Positions 46,906 through 56,876 of a stretch of 64,000 nucleotides of DNA are shown here, piece after piece. A program made the translations under genes and the position numbers. Source of the stretch: Taibaiella sp. KBW10. GTDB taxonomy: Bacteria; Bacteroidota; Bacteroidia; Chitinophagales; Chitinophagaceae. A model generated the notes under the pieces. It worked only from the letters and a program-made list of their open reading frames with translations. It ran no database searches and was not told the DNA's origin. The stretch lies in NCBI RefSeq assembly GCF_003852495.1, contig NZ_QAJI01000001.1:9877-73876 (forward strand), written 5' to 3'. The number at the start of each line of letters is the position of its first letter. The first letter of the stretch is position 1.

Positions 46906-47920
46906 ATGAAAAAGAAGCATATATACACTTTACTACAGATTATTATTTTTATGGGATTAGGTATTGCCCTGATCTATTGGCGCTATAAGGAAATGAGCCC
47001 CGAAAATAAATTAGCCATGACTGCTTCTCTGGCTAATATAAAATGGTGGGTTATTGCCCCTATCACCGTTGTCGGTTTTCTCTCCCACTACTTCAGGGCC
47101 TTACGCTGGAAAATTTTATTAAAAACAGTAGATATAAATCCAAGTACGGCTAATACCACCTTTGCTGTACTCATCGGTTATATGGCCAACACGGTAGTAC
47201 CCCGCCTGGGAGAAGTGGCCAAGTGTACCATTCTGGCTAAATATGAAAAAACTGCTCCGGAAAAGGCGATAGGCACCATTATTCGGTGAAAGGGCGTTTG
47301 ATATGGTCTCTCTGGTCCTGGTCATGCTGCTTACCTTAGTGATGGAAAGGGATATTGCCAAAACCTTGCTTAATCAGTATTTAGGCCGTTATTTTTATGG
47401 GTCTGCGGAACCGAACTGGCTTCGTATTGGTCTCATCATTCTGATTATAACGGCGGTGATCATTGCTTTTATTTATCTATTTAAGAAAATAAAGACAACC
47501 AAAATCGGCAAGATGTTTAAAAGCCTGGGCGAAGGCATTACCTCTGTATGGCGCTTAAAAGCCAGAGGCCGTTTTTTGCTGTATACGGCTTTAATATGGT
47601 TAATGTACACCTTAATGGTCTATATCGGATACCAGGCACTGGCAGATACCGCACACCTTAATTTTGCTTCGGCACTCGCCATTATTGCTTTTGGCAGTAT
47701 CGGCATGATTGTAACGCCCGGCGGGATTGGCACCTACCCTATTATTGTCTCAGCAGTATTATTATTATTTGGCATCAGCGAGGGCGTAGGCCAGGCTTTT
47801 GGCTGGATTTGCTGGTCTGCACAAACTGTTCTAGTTTTGGTATTGGGCTTAGCCTCCTTAATTTTGTTACCTATTATCAATAAAAAAAGTAATGGACAAA
47901 CTGCAACTGATCTCGCATAA
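46906..47920 (+). pseudogene. Lysylphosphatidylglycerol synthase-like membrane protein (UPF0104), frameshifted
   Basis: Two consecutive frames encode one protein of about 337 residues. From 46906 the first part (about 127 residues) has three hydrophobic segments and the family's FLSHYFRALRWKILLK and GYMANTVVPRLGEVAKC. It meets a TGA at 47287-47289. The +1 frame continues from about 47288 with ERAFDMVSLVLVML and at least five more transmembrane helices, including FGSIGMIVTPGGIGTYPIIV. UPF0104/AglD-like proteins resemble MprF flippases and are thought to move lipid-linked substrates. Removing a single C near 47284 restores ...TIIGERAFD..., matching the family's GER pattern. So it is a fresh pseudogene, a sequence error, or a case of recoding at CGG TGA. 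It is translationally close to the next gene. Confidence 0.7.
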
Positions 47921-48383
47921 AATTACCGATATTACTAACCTTGAACGCATTTGTTCCGGCTGGCGACTGATCAGCCAGAACATTGTGTTTACGAACGGTT
48001 GTTTTGATATTATCCACCAAGGCCATATTAATAGCCTCGCACAGGCCGCTTCTTTAGGAAACAGACTTGTGGTAGGCATTAATGCTGATGCGTCCGTAAC
48101 CAGGCTTAAAGGGCCACAAAGACCCATAAATGATGCCTATAGCCGGGCCTTGGTATTGGCTGCTATGCAATTTGTAGATGCAGTATGTATTTTTGATGAG
48201 GATACGCCTTTAAAACTCATTGAGGCGGTAAGACCGCATGTATTAGCCAAGGGTGGCGATTATACTCCGGAAACGGTAGTGGGCAACGACTTTGTACAGT
48301 CTATAGGCGGCCAAACGGTGATCCTGCCACTTGTGCCGAATTTTTCTACCACCAGTATTATTGAAAAAAGCAAACAATCTTAA
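47892..48383 (+). CDS. RfaE2-like D-glycero-beta-D-manno-heptose-1-P adenylyltransferase
   Basis: The 163-residue protein has the nucleotidyltransferase core VFTNGCFDIIHQGHINSL (HxGH) and RLVVGINADASVTRLKG, plus LAKGGDYTPETVVG near the C-terminus, all as in the HldE C-terminal domain (RfaE2). It activates a sugar phosphate with ATP (or CTP) to make an ADP- or CDP-linked precursor such as ADP-heptose for LPS core. The glycerol-3-phosphate cytidylyltransferase family is the alternative, but the GGDY segment favours RfaE2. It overlaps the end of the preceding membrane gene by 29 bp, so both share an mRNA. Confidence 0.85.
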   Translation: MDKLQLISHKITDITNLERICSGWRLISQNIVFTNGCFDIIHQGHINSLAQAASLGNRLVVGINADASVTRLKGPQRPINDAYSRALVLAAMQFVDAVCIFDEDTPLKLIEAVRPHVLAKGGDYTPETVVGNDFVQSIGGQTVILPLVPNFSTTSIIEKSKQS

Positions 48384-48408
48384 GTAGTCTCTAAAAAATA
48401 GTACCTGA

Positions 48409-49494
48409 TCAGGTCATCTTACGGCGATAAAGCACATAGGCCAGTACCGCGAAAATAATATTGGGAATCCATACGGCAATGATGGGATGCAACCCACTAT
48501 TGATCGCAAAGGTCGAGGTTAACTGCATCATGAGGATATACAAGGCACTGATGATGATGCCTAAAGCCAGGTGAGATCCACTTCCACCCCTTACTTTACG
48601 GGAGGCTATACAAGCGGCAATGATAACCAGAATAAAGCCTGCTACCGGCTGTGCGGTACGCTTGTATAGTTCTATTTCAAAATCCGATACGTTCTCCGTT
48701 CCCCGTTCTTTTTCCCTGTTGATGTAGCCTAATAATTGTGCGCTGGTCATTTCCATCTTTACATTCCGGTCAACGGAAAGATCTTCAGGGGTAAAATTGT
48801 ACTTCTTTTTGATTTCGGGTATCCGGGTCAGGGTTTCTTTAATGCCTTCGTTCTTGATGATTACCACATTTTTCAAGGTCCATTCTTTGGTAGAATCGGT
48901 ATAAACAATACGGTCTGCAATAAGTTTTTCTTTAAGCGTAATACCCTCTATGGTTTCTATCGTAAACTGCGTGCCGGTCTGTGTGGCGAAGGTAAAATTC
49001 TCAACATAGATATAGGTATGTTCTCCTGTCTTCAGGTGTACATTTCCATCGGTACCTATCTTCTTATCGAAAAAGTACTTACGCAGGAAATCATTCATCA
49101 CAATGTTGGACTTGGGAATGAGGTAGTGATTGGTGACCAGAGAAAGACAAGCCAGCATGACGCCCCCTACTATATAAGCCCTTAAAAAACGCCTAAAAGA
49201 AGTGCCTGTAGCGAGGATGGCAATAATCTCTGTTTTATTGGCCATTTTTGACGTAAAGAAAATGGTCGGCAAAAAAGCGAATAAAGGAAAAAGGATGGTG
49301 ATAAAACTAGGCGCGGAAACTAGGAAATATATAAATAATTCTCCTACAGGGGCTTGCTTAGTTACAAAGTCGTCTATCTTTTGACTATAGTCTATGACAC
49401 AGATGATGACCGCCATCATCAGCACAAAGAAGAAAAATGTCGTTAAGAATTTTCCTAAAATATAGCGGTCAATCTTGGTCAGAAAGTTCATCAT
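48409..49494 (-). CDS. LptF/LptG family permease (YjgP/YjgQ)
   Basis: A 361-residue membrane protein with six predicted helices: three at the N-terminus and three at the C-terminus around a periplasmic beta-jellyroll (about 150-260). The family signature at the N-terminus is IDRYILGKFLTTFFFFV, with MANKTEIIAILATGTSFRRFLRAYI following. LptF and LptG pull LPS from the inner membrane with LptB. In this phylum tgt and an lptG-like gene are neighbours, as here: it starts 20 bp after tgt on the same strand. LptF versus LptG cannot be decided by eye. Confidence 0.9.
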   Translation of the reverse strand: MMNFLTKIDRYILGKFLTTFFFFVLMMAVIICVIDYSQKIDDFVTKQAPVGELFIYFLVSAPSFITILFPLFAFLPTIFFTSKMANKTEIIAILATGTSFRRFLRAYIVGGVMLACLSLVTNHYLIPKSNIVMNDFLRKYFFDKKIGTDGNVHLKTGEHTYIYVENFTFATQTGTQFTIETIEGITLKEKLIADRIVYTDSTKEWTLKNVVIIKNEGIKETLTRIPEIKKKYNFTPEDLSVDRNVKMEMTSAQLLGYINREKERGTENVSDFEIELYKRTAQPVAGFILVIIAACIASRKVRGGSGSHLALGIIISALYILMMQLTSTFAINSGLHPIIAVWIPNIIFAVLAYVLYRRKMT

Positions 49495-49514
49495 AGTTTG
49501 TCTAGGGCTGAAGC

Positions 49515-50645
49515 TTACAGTCTGGTTTTTACAATATCCAAAGCCGTACGTTTCCAGGAGGCAAAGGTACCATTTAAAATGTGTTGACGGGCTTCTTTTA
49601 CCAGATGCAGGTAATAGGACAGGTTTTGAAGACTGGCCAATTGCAATCCTAATATTTCTTTTGCCTGGAACAAATGTCTTAAATAAGCTTTGGTATAGTA
49701 GTTACTGAAACGGCTGTCAATACCGGCATCTATCGGACTAAAGTCTTTTTCCCATTTTTTATTTTTGATATTCACCACACCTTCTGAGGTAAAGAGCATT
49801 CCGTTTCTTCCGTTGCGGGTAGGCATTACGCAATCAAACATATCAACCCCTAAACCGATGTTCTCAATAATATTCCAAGGGGTTCCCACACCCATCAGGT
49901 AACGGGGTTTATCTTTCGGTAAAATATCACAGACCAAACCACACATTTCATACATATCTTGCTCCGGCTCTCCTACAGACAAACCTCCGATGGCGTTACC
50001 ATCGGCTCCTTTGGAAGCAATATATTCTGCCGATATTTTACGCAGGTCTTTATAGGTACTACCCTGTACAATCGGGAAGAGGGATTGGTTGTACCCATAT
50101 TTGGGATCGGTCTCACTTAAGCGCTGCACGCAACGGTCTAACCAACGATGGGTCAATTCCATAGATTTATGCGCATAGGCATAATCGCATGGGTATGGGG
50201 TACATTCATCAAAAGCCATGATGATATCAGCACCAATACTGCGTTGTATATCCATAACGCGCTCCGGAGAGAACAAATGCTTGGATCCATCAATATGGGA
50301 TTGAAATATAGCGCCTTCTTCTTTTAGTTTCCGATTGGCTGATAAGGAAAATACCTGGTATCCCCCGCTATCGGTCAGAATCGGTTTATCCCATCCGTTG
50401 AATTTATGCAAGCCACCTGCAGCCTCTAAAATCTCTGTACCCGGTCTGAGGTACAAATGATAGGTATTTCCCAGGATAATTTCCGCTTTCACATCATGAA
50501 GCAATTGGTCTTGCATCACCGCTTTTACACTTCCGGCAGTACCTACAGGCATAAAAATAGGCGTTTCAATCACGCCATGATCGGTATGTAATAGTCCTGC
50601 ACGGGCACCGGTATCGGGACAAACGGCTTGTAATTCAAATTTCAT
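49515..50645 (-). CDS. tgt: Queuine tRNA-ribosyltransferase Tgt, zinc ligands absent
   Basis: From the ATG at 50645 the protein is 376 residues. It exchanges guanine 34 of tRNAs with GUN anticodons for preQ1. Seen: LTDSGGYQVFSL with catalytic Asp, MAFDECTPYPCDYAYAHKSM, GLSVGEPEQDMYEM and DMFDCVMPTRNGRNG with the nucleophile Asp. In most bacterial Tgt, the C-terminus has CxCxxC and a following His binding zinc. Here the corresponding stretch reads IDSRFSNYYTKAYLRHLFQA and SLQNLSYYL, with no Cys and Gln where His is expected. This seems to be a Bacteroidota trait. It follows trxB and precedes lptF/G on the same strand. Confidence 0.93.
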   Translation of the reverse strand: MKFELQAVCPDTGARAGLLHTDHGVIETPIFMPVGTAGSVKAVMQDQLLHDVKAEIILGNTYHLYLRPGTEILEAAGGLHKFNGWDKPILTDSGGYQVFSLSANRKLKEEGAIFQSHIDGSKHLFSPERVMDIQRSIGADIIMAFDECTPYPCDYAYAHKSMELTHRWLDRCVQRLSETDPKYGYNQSLFPIVQGSTYKDLRKISAEYIASKGADGNAIGGLSVGEPEQDMYEMCGLVCDILPKDKPRYLMGVGTPWNIIENIGLGVDMFDCVMPTRNGRNGMLFTSEGVVNIKNKKWEKDFSPIDAGIDSRFSNYYTKAYLRHLFQAKEILGLQLASLQNLSYYLHLVKEARQHILNGTFASWKRTALDIVKTRL

Positions 50646-50681
50646 ATAAAGGGGAGAAAGAAGGAGGTATTGAAGATAAAT

Positions 50682-50711
50682 ATAGTGAGCCGTTTTGCAA
50701 CAGCTCACTAT
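50682..50711 (-). terminator. Terminator-like hairpin after trxB
   Basis: A 9-bp inverted repeat (arms around 50682-50690 and 50703-50711, 12-nt loop) between trxB and tgt, followed on the minus strand by AT-rich sequence. It is moderate in strength and may only attenuate. Confidence 0.5.
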
Positions 50712-50733
50712 CTAAGTAAGGATCAAAAAGAGA

Positions 50734-51684
50734 TTAATTGTGTACATGCTCGCCTAAGTAGCGCTCTGAATCTAAAGCTGCCATACAACCGCTACCAGCT
50801 GCTGTTACCGCCTGGCGGTACATTTTATCCTGAACATCACCACAGGCAAACACACCTTGAATATTAGTTTTAGACGTACCCGGAACGGTAAGGATATAAC
50901 CTTGCTCATCCATATCAATAGTGCCTTTGAACAGGTCGCTGTTGGGTTGGTGGCCAATGGCTACAAAGAAAGCACTTACCGGAATCTCTGTTTTCTCGTT
51001 TGTTTTATTATTTAAGATGCGCACGGCTTCTACTTTCTTTTCTCCAAGTACTTCATCTGTTTCGGTATTCCAGTACACCTGAATATTCGCCGTTTTCAGC
51101 ACACGATCCTGCATTACTTTAGAAGCACGCATTTCTTCTTTACGGATAAACATGTGTACTTTACTACAAATCTTAGAGAGGTATAAAGCTTCTTCACAAG
51201 CGGTATCTCCGGCACCTACGATAGCCACTTCTTTTTCTTTAAAGAAGAACCCATCACAAACGGCACAGGCAGAAACGCCATAGCCATTCAGGCGTTGCTC
51301 ACTTTCCAGACCCAGCCATTTGGCAGAAGCTCCGGTTGCAATAATAATGCTGTTGGCTTCTATCCAGGAAGACTCATCTACTTCTACTTTAAACGGACGT
51401 ACTGATAAATCTACTTTGGAAATCATGCCCCAACGCAAATCGGCACCCATGCGCTTTGCCTGGTGTTCGAAATCTTTCATCATTTGCGGACCCATGATAC
51501 CATCCGGATAGCCGGGATAGTTCTCTACATCGGTAGTAATGGTTAATTGGCCGCCGGGCTGTAAACCACTGTATAAAACAGGTTTTAAATTAGCACGGGA
51601 AGCATATATTGCGGCAGTATATCCTGCAGGGCCGGAACCGATAATTAAACAATCGATCAGTTCAGTTGTATTTTCAGTTGACAT
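50734..51684 (-). CDS. trxB: Thioredoxin reductase
   Basis: The 316-residue flavoprotein reduces thioredoxin with NADPH. The FAD motif is CLIIGSGPAGYTAAIYASRA, the redox pair is SACAVCDGFFF, the NADPH motif VAIVGAGDTACEEALYLS, and the C-terminal FAD motif GVFACGDVQDKMYRQAVTAAG. Length is standard for the low-Mr class. On the minus strand it is upstream of tgt, with a hairpin in the 88-bp gap. A near-consensus -7 element (TAACTTCG, 51705-51712) lies upstream. Confidence 0.96.
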   Translation of the reverse strand: MSTENTTELIDCLIIGSGPAGYTAAIYASRANLKPVLYSGLQPGGQLTITTDVENYPGYPDGIMGPQMMKDFEHQAKRMGADLRWGMISKVDLSVRPFKVEVDESSWIEANSIIIATGASAKWLGLESEQRLNGYGVSACAVCDGFFFKEKEVAIVGAGDTACEEALYLSKICSKVHMFIRKEEMRASKVMQDRVLKTANIQVYWNTETDEVLGEKKVEAVRILNNKTNEKTEIPVSAFFVAIGHQPNSDLFKGTIDMDEQGYILTVPGTSKTNIQGVFACGDVQDKMYRQAVTAAGSGCMAALDSERYLGEHVHN

Positions 51685-52354
51685 ATTTTATGTTTTAAAC
51701 TTTGCGAAGTTAAAGTTTTTTAAGGCAAAAAGGCCAGTGAAACCTCAATCAATTTATAAAGAGAAGCTAATAAAATTGTAAAATTTATTGGCAACAATTT
51801 AGTAACAATGCTACTATACTCATTTTCATTTCATTACTCCTTAAATTTACAATGCAAATTAAATAAATTATTGGGTAAAATAAACTACTGCTTTGCCCAT
51901 TTTTAGATATAACACGTATAGAAAATCCCCCTTACTCCGTGTGTTTTATCTAAGGTCTTCGATCGCATGTCTGCCTCATCAATGAGGTTGTGTTTATCAT
52001 TAAAATTGTTTCTGATAAAGGCATTTCCTGATTGGGCTAATGCATGTAAGCATAACAAATCGGTTGCTGCTCTTAATATTACAAATCTACTAATGGCGGC
52101 CGTTAAGCATCTATTTAAAATGAGGTAAATTCATGTGATGCTCTATGAGAAGCGATAACGCAAGAGAGCGTATTGGTGCCGCAAAAAGAATTGTATATTG
52201 CCCGGCAGATAGATTTACTATAAAAAATAAATTCCTATTTAACACATTATCAATATGTTATATTATAAAACAACTCATATATTTTGAAAATATAGTTTTT
52301 TATTTTGCAAATCAAATAAGAACTATATCTTTACAACGTCAAATAGCACAAACT
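51685..52354. other. Long intergenic region before the his leader
   Basis: No confident gene in 670 bp. A weak open frame on the minus strand around 51945-52085 shows about 45 residues with no start and no recognised motif, perhaps a relic. The end (52290-52340) holds T/A-rich sequence and a likely but imperfect -7 element (tattttgc or tatcttta) for the his operon. Confidence 0.5.
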
Positions 52355-52414
52355 ATGTTTAATCAATTACATCATCATCATTTTCATACTTGCACTCAAG
52401 CGAGCAGAGAATGA
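52355..52414 (+). CDS. hisL: His operon leader peptide, histidine-rich
   Basis: A 19-codon reading frame from 52355 to a TGA at 52412-52414 encodes MFNQLHHHHFHTCTQASRE, with four consecutive His codons and a fifth two codons later. It sits 24 bp before a GC-rich hairpin and 104 bp before hisG, the arrangement of a transcription-attenuation leader: ribosome stalling at the His run when charged tRNA-His is scarce would favour read-through. The layout is seen directly; mechanism is inferred from known his leaders. Confidence 0.85.
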   Translation: MFNQLHHHHFHTCTQASRE

Positions 52415-52437
52415 TATGTTGTAAAATCAAAATATCT

Positions 52438-52466
52438 AATCCCGTTTGAGTAAATCAAACGGGATT
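52438..52466 (+). terminator. Attenuator terminator of the his operon
   Basis: A 12-bp perfect hairpin (52438-52449 and 52455-52466, loop gtaaa) followed by a T-rich tract (attctttttt) between the leader peptide and hisG. This is the predicted attenuator. Confidence 0.88.
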
Positions 52467-52518
52467 ATTCTTTTTTAGATTCTCTAGTCGTAAGATTTAC
52501 TCAAACATTTTAATAAAA

Positions 52519-53382
52519 ATGAAAATGAGTAAACTTAAAATTGCCATACAAAAAAAGGGCAGACTTAGCGAAAAATCACTTCAATTATTAGAAGAATGTG
52601 GCATTAAATTTCCCAATGGAGGTGGAAAATTAGTAGCAACATCCACCAATTTTCCAATCGAGATTTTATTTCTCAGAGATGATGATATTCCCCAATATGT
52701 TGAACAACAAGTTGCAGATATTGGCATCGTCGGAGAAAATGTATTAATAGAAAGTCAGAAGAAAATAAAGCCTGTTCAACAGTTGGGCTTTTCTTCCTGC
52801 CGTCTCAGTTTAGCTGTTCCCAAGGAAACCAACTATACAGATCTGAGTTATTTCAATGGCAAAAAAGTAGCCACTTCATATCCGAATATCCTTTCTGATT
52901 ATTTTCAAAAAAACAACATTGAGGCCACTATTGAAATCATTTCTGGAAGTGTTGAGATCGCTCCAGGAATTGGTTTGGCTAACGCAATTTGTGATATCGT
53001 GAGTAGTGGAAGCACCTTATTTTCTAATGGACTAAAAGAAGTCGAAAAGATTTTTAGCAGTCAAGCGATTTTAATTGCTTCGCAAAATTTAGATTTAGAA
53101 AAGCAAAGTCTTCTAAATAAACTTTTGTTCCGGATAAACGCCGTTCGCAAAGCAAAAGAAAACAAATATATCTTGCTCAACGCGCCCAATAATTGTTTAG
53201 AAAAAATCACACAAATTCTACCCGGGGTAAACAGCCCAACTATTCTTCCATTGGCTCAGAAAGGCTGGAGTAGCTTGCATTCGGTAATTAGCGAAGATAA
53301 GTTCTGGGATATCATAGATGAACTTCGGGAAGCGGGAGCAGAAGGAATTTTGGTGGTTCCTATTGAGAAATTCATCGCTTAG
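52519..53382 (+). CDS. hisG: ATP phosphoribosyltransferase HisG (long form)
   Basis: First enzyme of histidine synthesis: condenses ATP and PRPP. At 287 residues it is the long, self-regulated form with a C-terminal ACT-like domain (from about 215), inhibited by histidine. Evidence: LKIAIQKKGRLSEKS, ADIGIVGENVL, VATSYPNILSDYF, then the PRPP loop IISGSVEIAPGIGLANAICDIVSSGSTL, and a tail IDELREAGAEGILVVPIEKFIA. The start may be the Met at residue 3. It is preceded by the leader attenuator. Confidence 0.95.
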   Translation: MKMSKLKIAIQKKGRLSEKSLQLLEECGIKFPNGGGKLVATSTNFPIEILFLRDDDIPQYVEQQVADIGIVGENVLIESQKKIKPVQQLGFSSCRLSLAVPKETNYTDLSYFNGKKVATSYPNILSDYFQKNNIEATIEIISGSVEIAPGIGLANAICDIVSSGSTLFSNGLKEVEKIFSSQAILIASQNLDLEKQSLLNKLLFRINAVRKAKENKYILLNAPNNCLEKITQILPGVNSPTILPLAQKGWSSLHSVISEDKFWDIIDELREAGAEGILVVPIEKFIA

Positions 53383-53472
53383 ATACAATACACAATTAGA
53401 AGTTATAAGTTCTAATTGATAGACTTGATAACGCTAAATTCATAATTACAGCTTCAAAATTCGTAATTAAAA

Positions 53473-54762
53473 ATGAAACAATACAACAATCCACAAAATT
53501 CTGAATGGGAATCATTATGTAAACGGCCTGTTTTACGTTCTGAAGATTTAGACGAAAAGGTACAAAAAATTATAAATGCAGTACAGCAAAAGGGAGATGA
53601 TGCACTACGGCAATTTGCATGGCAATTCGATAAAGTCAATTTAGAAAATTTAGAAGTTACGTTAACAGAAATTGAAATTGCGAAATCAACAATTGCCGAC
53701 GAATTGAAACAAGCTATATCAGTCGCATCGAACAACATTCGTACGTTTCACACTGCTCAAAAAATATCGGAAACGCCTGTCGAAACAATGGAAGGTGTAA
53801 GCTGTTGGAGAAAAAATGTAGCCATAGAAAATGTAGGCTTGTACATACCAGGAGGTTCCGCACCGCTATTTTCAACTATTTTAATGTTAGCAATTCCAGC
53901 GAAAATTGCGGGCTGTAAACGCATCGCACTGTGTACACCATGTGATGCGGAAGGTAGGATCAATCCGGTGATTTTGTACACCGCTTCATTTTTAGGAATT
54001 GATGAAATTTACAAGGTCGGCGGTGCTCAGGCAATAGCTGCTCTGGCATACGGAACAGCTACAATCCCAAAGGTAGATAAGATTTTCGGACCGGGAAATC
54101 AGTTTGTAACTAAAGCCAAGGAACTGGTTCAGAAAAATGGAATTGCCATCGACTTACCAGCCGGACCAAGCGAAGTTTTGGTAATTGCCGACCAAAATGC
54201 AGATGCCGATTTTGTCGCTTCAGACTTGTTATCTCAAGCGGAACATGGAAGCGACAGTCAGGTGGTGCTGGTAACGGATAACGAGTTTTTTATTGAGAAA
54301 GTAAATCAAGCGATCGCAAGACAATTATCCGAATTACCTCGAATTGCATTAGTTTCCAAAGCTTTAGAAAATAGTTTTTCTGTGGTGTTCCATACGATTG
54401 AAGAATGCATAGAATTTAGCAATATCTACTCCCCCGAACATTTGATTTTAGCAGTAGAAAAAGCGGAAAGGTATATTGATAAAATCCAAAATGCAGGTTC
54501 TGTTTTTCTAGGAAACTATTCTTGCGAAAGTGCCGGAGATTATGCCAGTGGAACCAACCACACTTTGCCTACAAATGGCTATGCCAGAAGCTATAGTGGG
54601 GTCTCTTTAGATAGTTTTGTAAAGAAAATTACTTTTCAAACCATTACTGCAAAAGGCTTACAAAATATCGGGAATACGATTGAGATAATGGCTGAAGCAG
54701 AGGGATTATTGGCTCATAAAAATGCAGTTTCTATTCGTCTTAAAAAATTAAATAATGGATAA
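53473..54762 (+). CDS. hisD: Histidinol dehydrogenase HisD
   Basis: The 429-residue zinc enzyme performs the last two oxidations, histidinol to histidine. Features: GLYIPGGSAPLFSTILMLAIPA, KVGGAQAIAALAYGTATIPK, KIFGPGNQFVTKAKELVQ, EHGSDSQVVLVT, and the C-terminal AGSVFLGNYSCESAGDYASG with GTNHTLPTNGYARSYSG. About 90 bp separate it from hisG; its stop overlaps hisC by 8 bp. Length and motifs are standard. Confidence 0.96.
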   Translation: MKQYNNPQNSEWESLCKRPVLRSEDLDEKVQKIINAVQQKGDDALRQFAWQFDKVNLENLEVTLTEIEIAKSTIADELKQAISVASNNIRTFHTAQKISETPVETMEGVSCWRKNVAIENVGLYIPGGSAPLFSTILMLAIPAKIAGCKRIALCTPCDAEGRINPVILYTASFLGIDEIYKVGGAQAIAALAYGTATIPKVDKIFGPGNQFVTKAKELVQKNGIAIDLPAGPSEVLVIADQNADADFVASDLLSQAEHGSDSQVVLVTDNEFFIEKVNQAIARQLSELPRIALVSKALENSFSVVFHTIEECIEFSNIYSPEHLILAVEKAERYIDKIQNAGSVFLGNYSCESAGDYASGTNHTLPTNGYARSYSGVSLDSFVKKITFQTITAKGLQNIGNTIEIMAEAEGLLAHKNAVSIRLKKLNNG

Positions 54763-55792
54763 GGATATAGCGCAACTAATCAGAAAAAACATATTAAACC
54801 TTTCTCCCTATTCGAGTGCAAGAGAAGAATATACAGGAAAAGAAGGCATTTTTTTAGATGCTAATGAAAATCCGTTTGGAAGGTACAATCGCTATCCGGA
54901 TCCGTACCAATCTGCTCTGAAACAGCGATTGTCGATAATAAAAAACATTTCATCCAGCCAAATTTTTATTGGAAACGGAAGTGATGAAGTGATTGATATT
55001 GCTTTTCGAATTTTTTGCGAGCCTAATCAAGACAAGGCTTTAACATTTACGCCAACATACGGAATGTATGAAGTGTCTGCAAATATCAATGCTATAGAAT
55101 TTATCAAACTTTCTTTGAATCAAGATTTTCAAATTGAGAGAAAAACAGTAACGCCTTATTTTTCCGATCCGAGTTTGAAATTAATCTTCATTTGCTCTCC
55201 TAACAACCCGACCGGAAATCTACTAAACCGGGAAGACATCGAATTTGTCTTACAGCATTTCAAGGGCGTGGTGATTGTAGATGAGGCTTATATTGATTTT
55301 TGCGATGAACCTTCTTTTCTCGAGAAAATTGAAAAATATCCCAATCTTATTGTGAGCCAAACATTGAGCAAAGCTTGGGGATTGGCAGGAATTCGTTTGG
55401 GAATTGCATATATGAACGAAAAGATCTTATCCTATTACAACAAGGTAAAAGCTCCTTATAATGTAAGTTCCATCAATCAAGAAACAGCATTGGAAACACT
55501 CCGCAACATTGATGCATACGAGGAAAAACGAAACGAAATTCTTTCAGAAAAAAACAAGCTCATTAACGAACTACAAATATCAAAACCCGTTCATAAAATC
55601 TATCCCTCAGATGCCAATTTTTTACTGATAGAAGTAGATAATGCCAACCAATTATACAACAGATTGATAGAAAAACAAATCATCATCCGAAACAGAAATT
55701 CAGTTGTTCCAAACTGTGTGCGCATTACAGTCGGAACAAGAGAAGAAAACCTAAGATTATTGAACGAATTAAAACTAATAAACAATGGCTAA
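54755..55792 (+). CDS. hisC: Histidinol-phosphate aminotransferase HisC
   Basis: A 345-residue PLP-dependent class I/II aminotransferase converting imidazole acetol phosphate to histidinol phosphate. Landmarks: [61 protein letters not shown] and the PLP-lysine segment [17 protein letters not shown]. The start overlaps hisD by 8 bp and the stop overlaps hisB by 8 bp, so translation is coupled. Confidence 0.96.
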   Translation: MDKDIAQLIRKNILNLSPYSSAREEYTGKEGIFLDANENPFGRYNRYPDPYQSALKQRLSIIKNISSSQIFIGNGSDEVIDIAFRIFCEPNQDKALTFTPTYGMYEVSANINAIEFIKLSLNQDFQIERKTVTPYFSDPSLKLIFICSPNNPTGNLLNREDIEFVLQHFKGVVIVDEAYIDFCDEPSFLEKIEKYPNLIVSQTLSKAWGLAGIRLGIAYMNEKILSYYNKVKAPYNVSSINQETALETLRNIDAYEEKRNEILSEKNKLINELQISKPVHKIYPSDANFLLIEVDNANQLYNRLIEKQIIIRNRNSVVPNCVRITVGTREENLRLLNELKLINNG

Positions 55793-56876
55793 AAAAGTAT
55801 TATTTATAGATCGAGATGGCACGATTATTAAAGAACCCGGGGATTTTCAAATAGATAGTTTTGAGAAGCTGGGATTTTTACCTTTTGCAATTAGTAGTTT
55901 GTCTAAAATCGCTCGCGAACTGGATTTCGACTTGGTTATGGTAAGCAATCAGGACGGCTTAGGAACGGATTCTTTTCCAGAAAACACATTTCACCCGGTA
56001 CAGAATTTTGTTATTCAAACCCTGAAAGATGAAGGTGTCCTTTTCAGGGATATATACATCGACGCTTCTTTTGAACATGAAGATAAAGATACCCGAAAAC
56101 CCCGTACCGGAATGTTGGGCAAATACATTCACGGTAATTACGACCTGGAAAATTCTTACGTAATTGGAGATAGAAAAACTGATGTAGCACTGGCAGAAAA
56201 TCTGGGCTCAAAATCGATTTTTCTCAGTAATGACATTTCCGTAAATGCAACGATTATCACAAGTGATTGGAACGAGATTTATCGCTATCTGAAAGCGCAG
56301 CCGAGAATAGGTAAGACCCTACGCAAAACACTGGAAACAGATATTTTGGTAGAAGTAAATCTGGATGGATGCGGAAAATCGAGCATTGATACCGGTTTGC
56401 CGTTTTTCGATCACATGTTGGAGCAGATTTCCAAACACAGTAATCTGGATTTGAGCATTCAGGTAAAAGGTGATCTAAAAATCGACGAACACCATACTAT
56501 TGAAGATACTGCCATTGCTTTTGGCGACGCATTTTTACAAGCTTTGGGAAGTAAAAGGGCAATTGAACGATACGGTTTTTTATTGCCAATGGATGATTGC
56601 CTGGCCCAAGTGGCAATTGATTTTGGAGGTCGTCCCTGGTTGGTTTGGCAAGCCGAATTCAAACGTGAAAAAATCGGGGATATGCCAACGGAAATGTTTT
56701 ACCATTTTTTCAAATCGTTTAGCGACCAGGCCCGATGCAATCTGAACATCAAGTCGGAAGGAGCAAATGAACACCACAAAATCGAATCTATTTTCAAAGC
56801 CTTTGCAAAAGCAATAAAGATGGCAGCAAACAAAACAGAAAACTATAACATTCCAAGTACGAAAGGCACATTATGA
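55785..56876 (+). CDS. hisB: Bifunctional histidinol-phosphatase / imidazoleglycerol-phosphate dehydratase HisB
   Basis: A 363-residue fusion. The N-terminal HAD phosphatase (about 1-165) shows [28 protein letters not shown], and [11 protein letters not shown] and [17 protein letters not shown]. The C-terminal dehydratase (about 170-363) has [35 protein letters not shown] and [19 protein letters not shown], the Mn-binding His/Glu clusters. It catalyses steps 6 and 8 in one chain, as in enteric bacteria. Flanking genes overlap by 8 bp (hisC) and 4 bp (hisH). Confidence 0.96.
   Translation: MAKKVLFIDRDGTIIKEPGDFQIDSFEKLGFLPFAISSLSKIARELDFDLVMVSNQDGLGTDSFPENTFHPVQNFVIQTLKDEGVLFRDIYIDASFEHEDKDTRKPRTGMLGKYIHGNYDLENSYVIGDRKTDVALAENLGSKSIFLSNDISVNATIITSDWNEIYRYLKAQPRIGKTLRKTLETDILVEVNLDGCGKSSIDTGLPFFDHMLEQISKHSNLDLSIQVKGDLKIDEHHTIEDTAIAFGDAFLQALGSKRAIERYGFLLPMDDCLAQVAIDFGGRPWLVWQAEFKREKIGDMPTEMFYHFFKSFSDQARCNLNIKSEGANEHHKIESIFKAFAKAIKMAANKTENYNIPSTKGTL

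Noticed and set aside
51945-52085. Possible relic gene on the minus strand before the his leader
   Set aside because: About 45 codons open, no start, no recognisable domain; not enough to call a gene.
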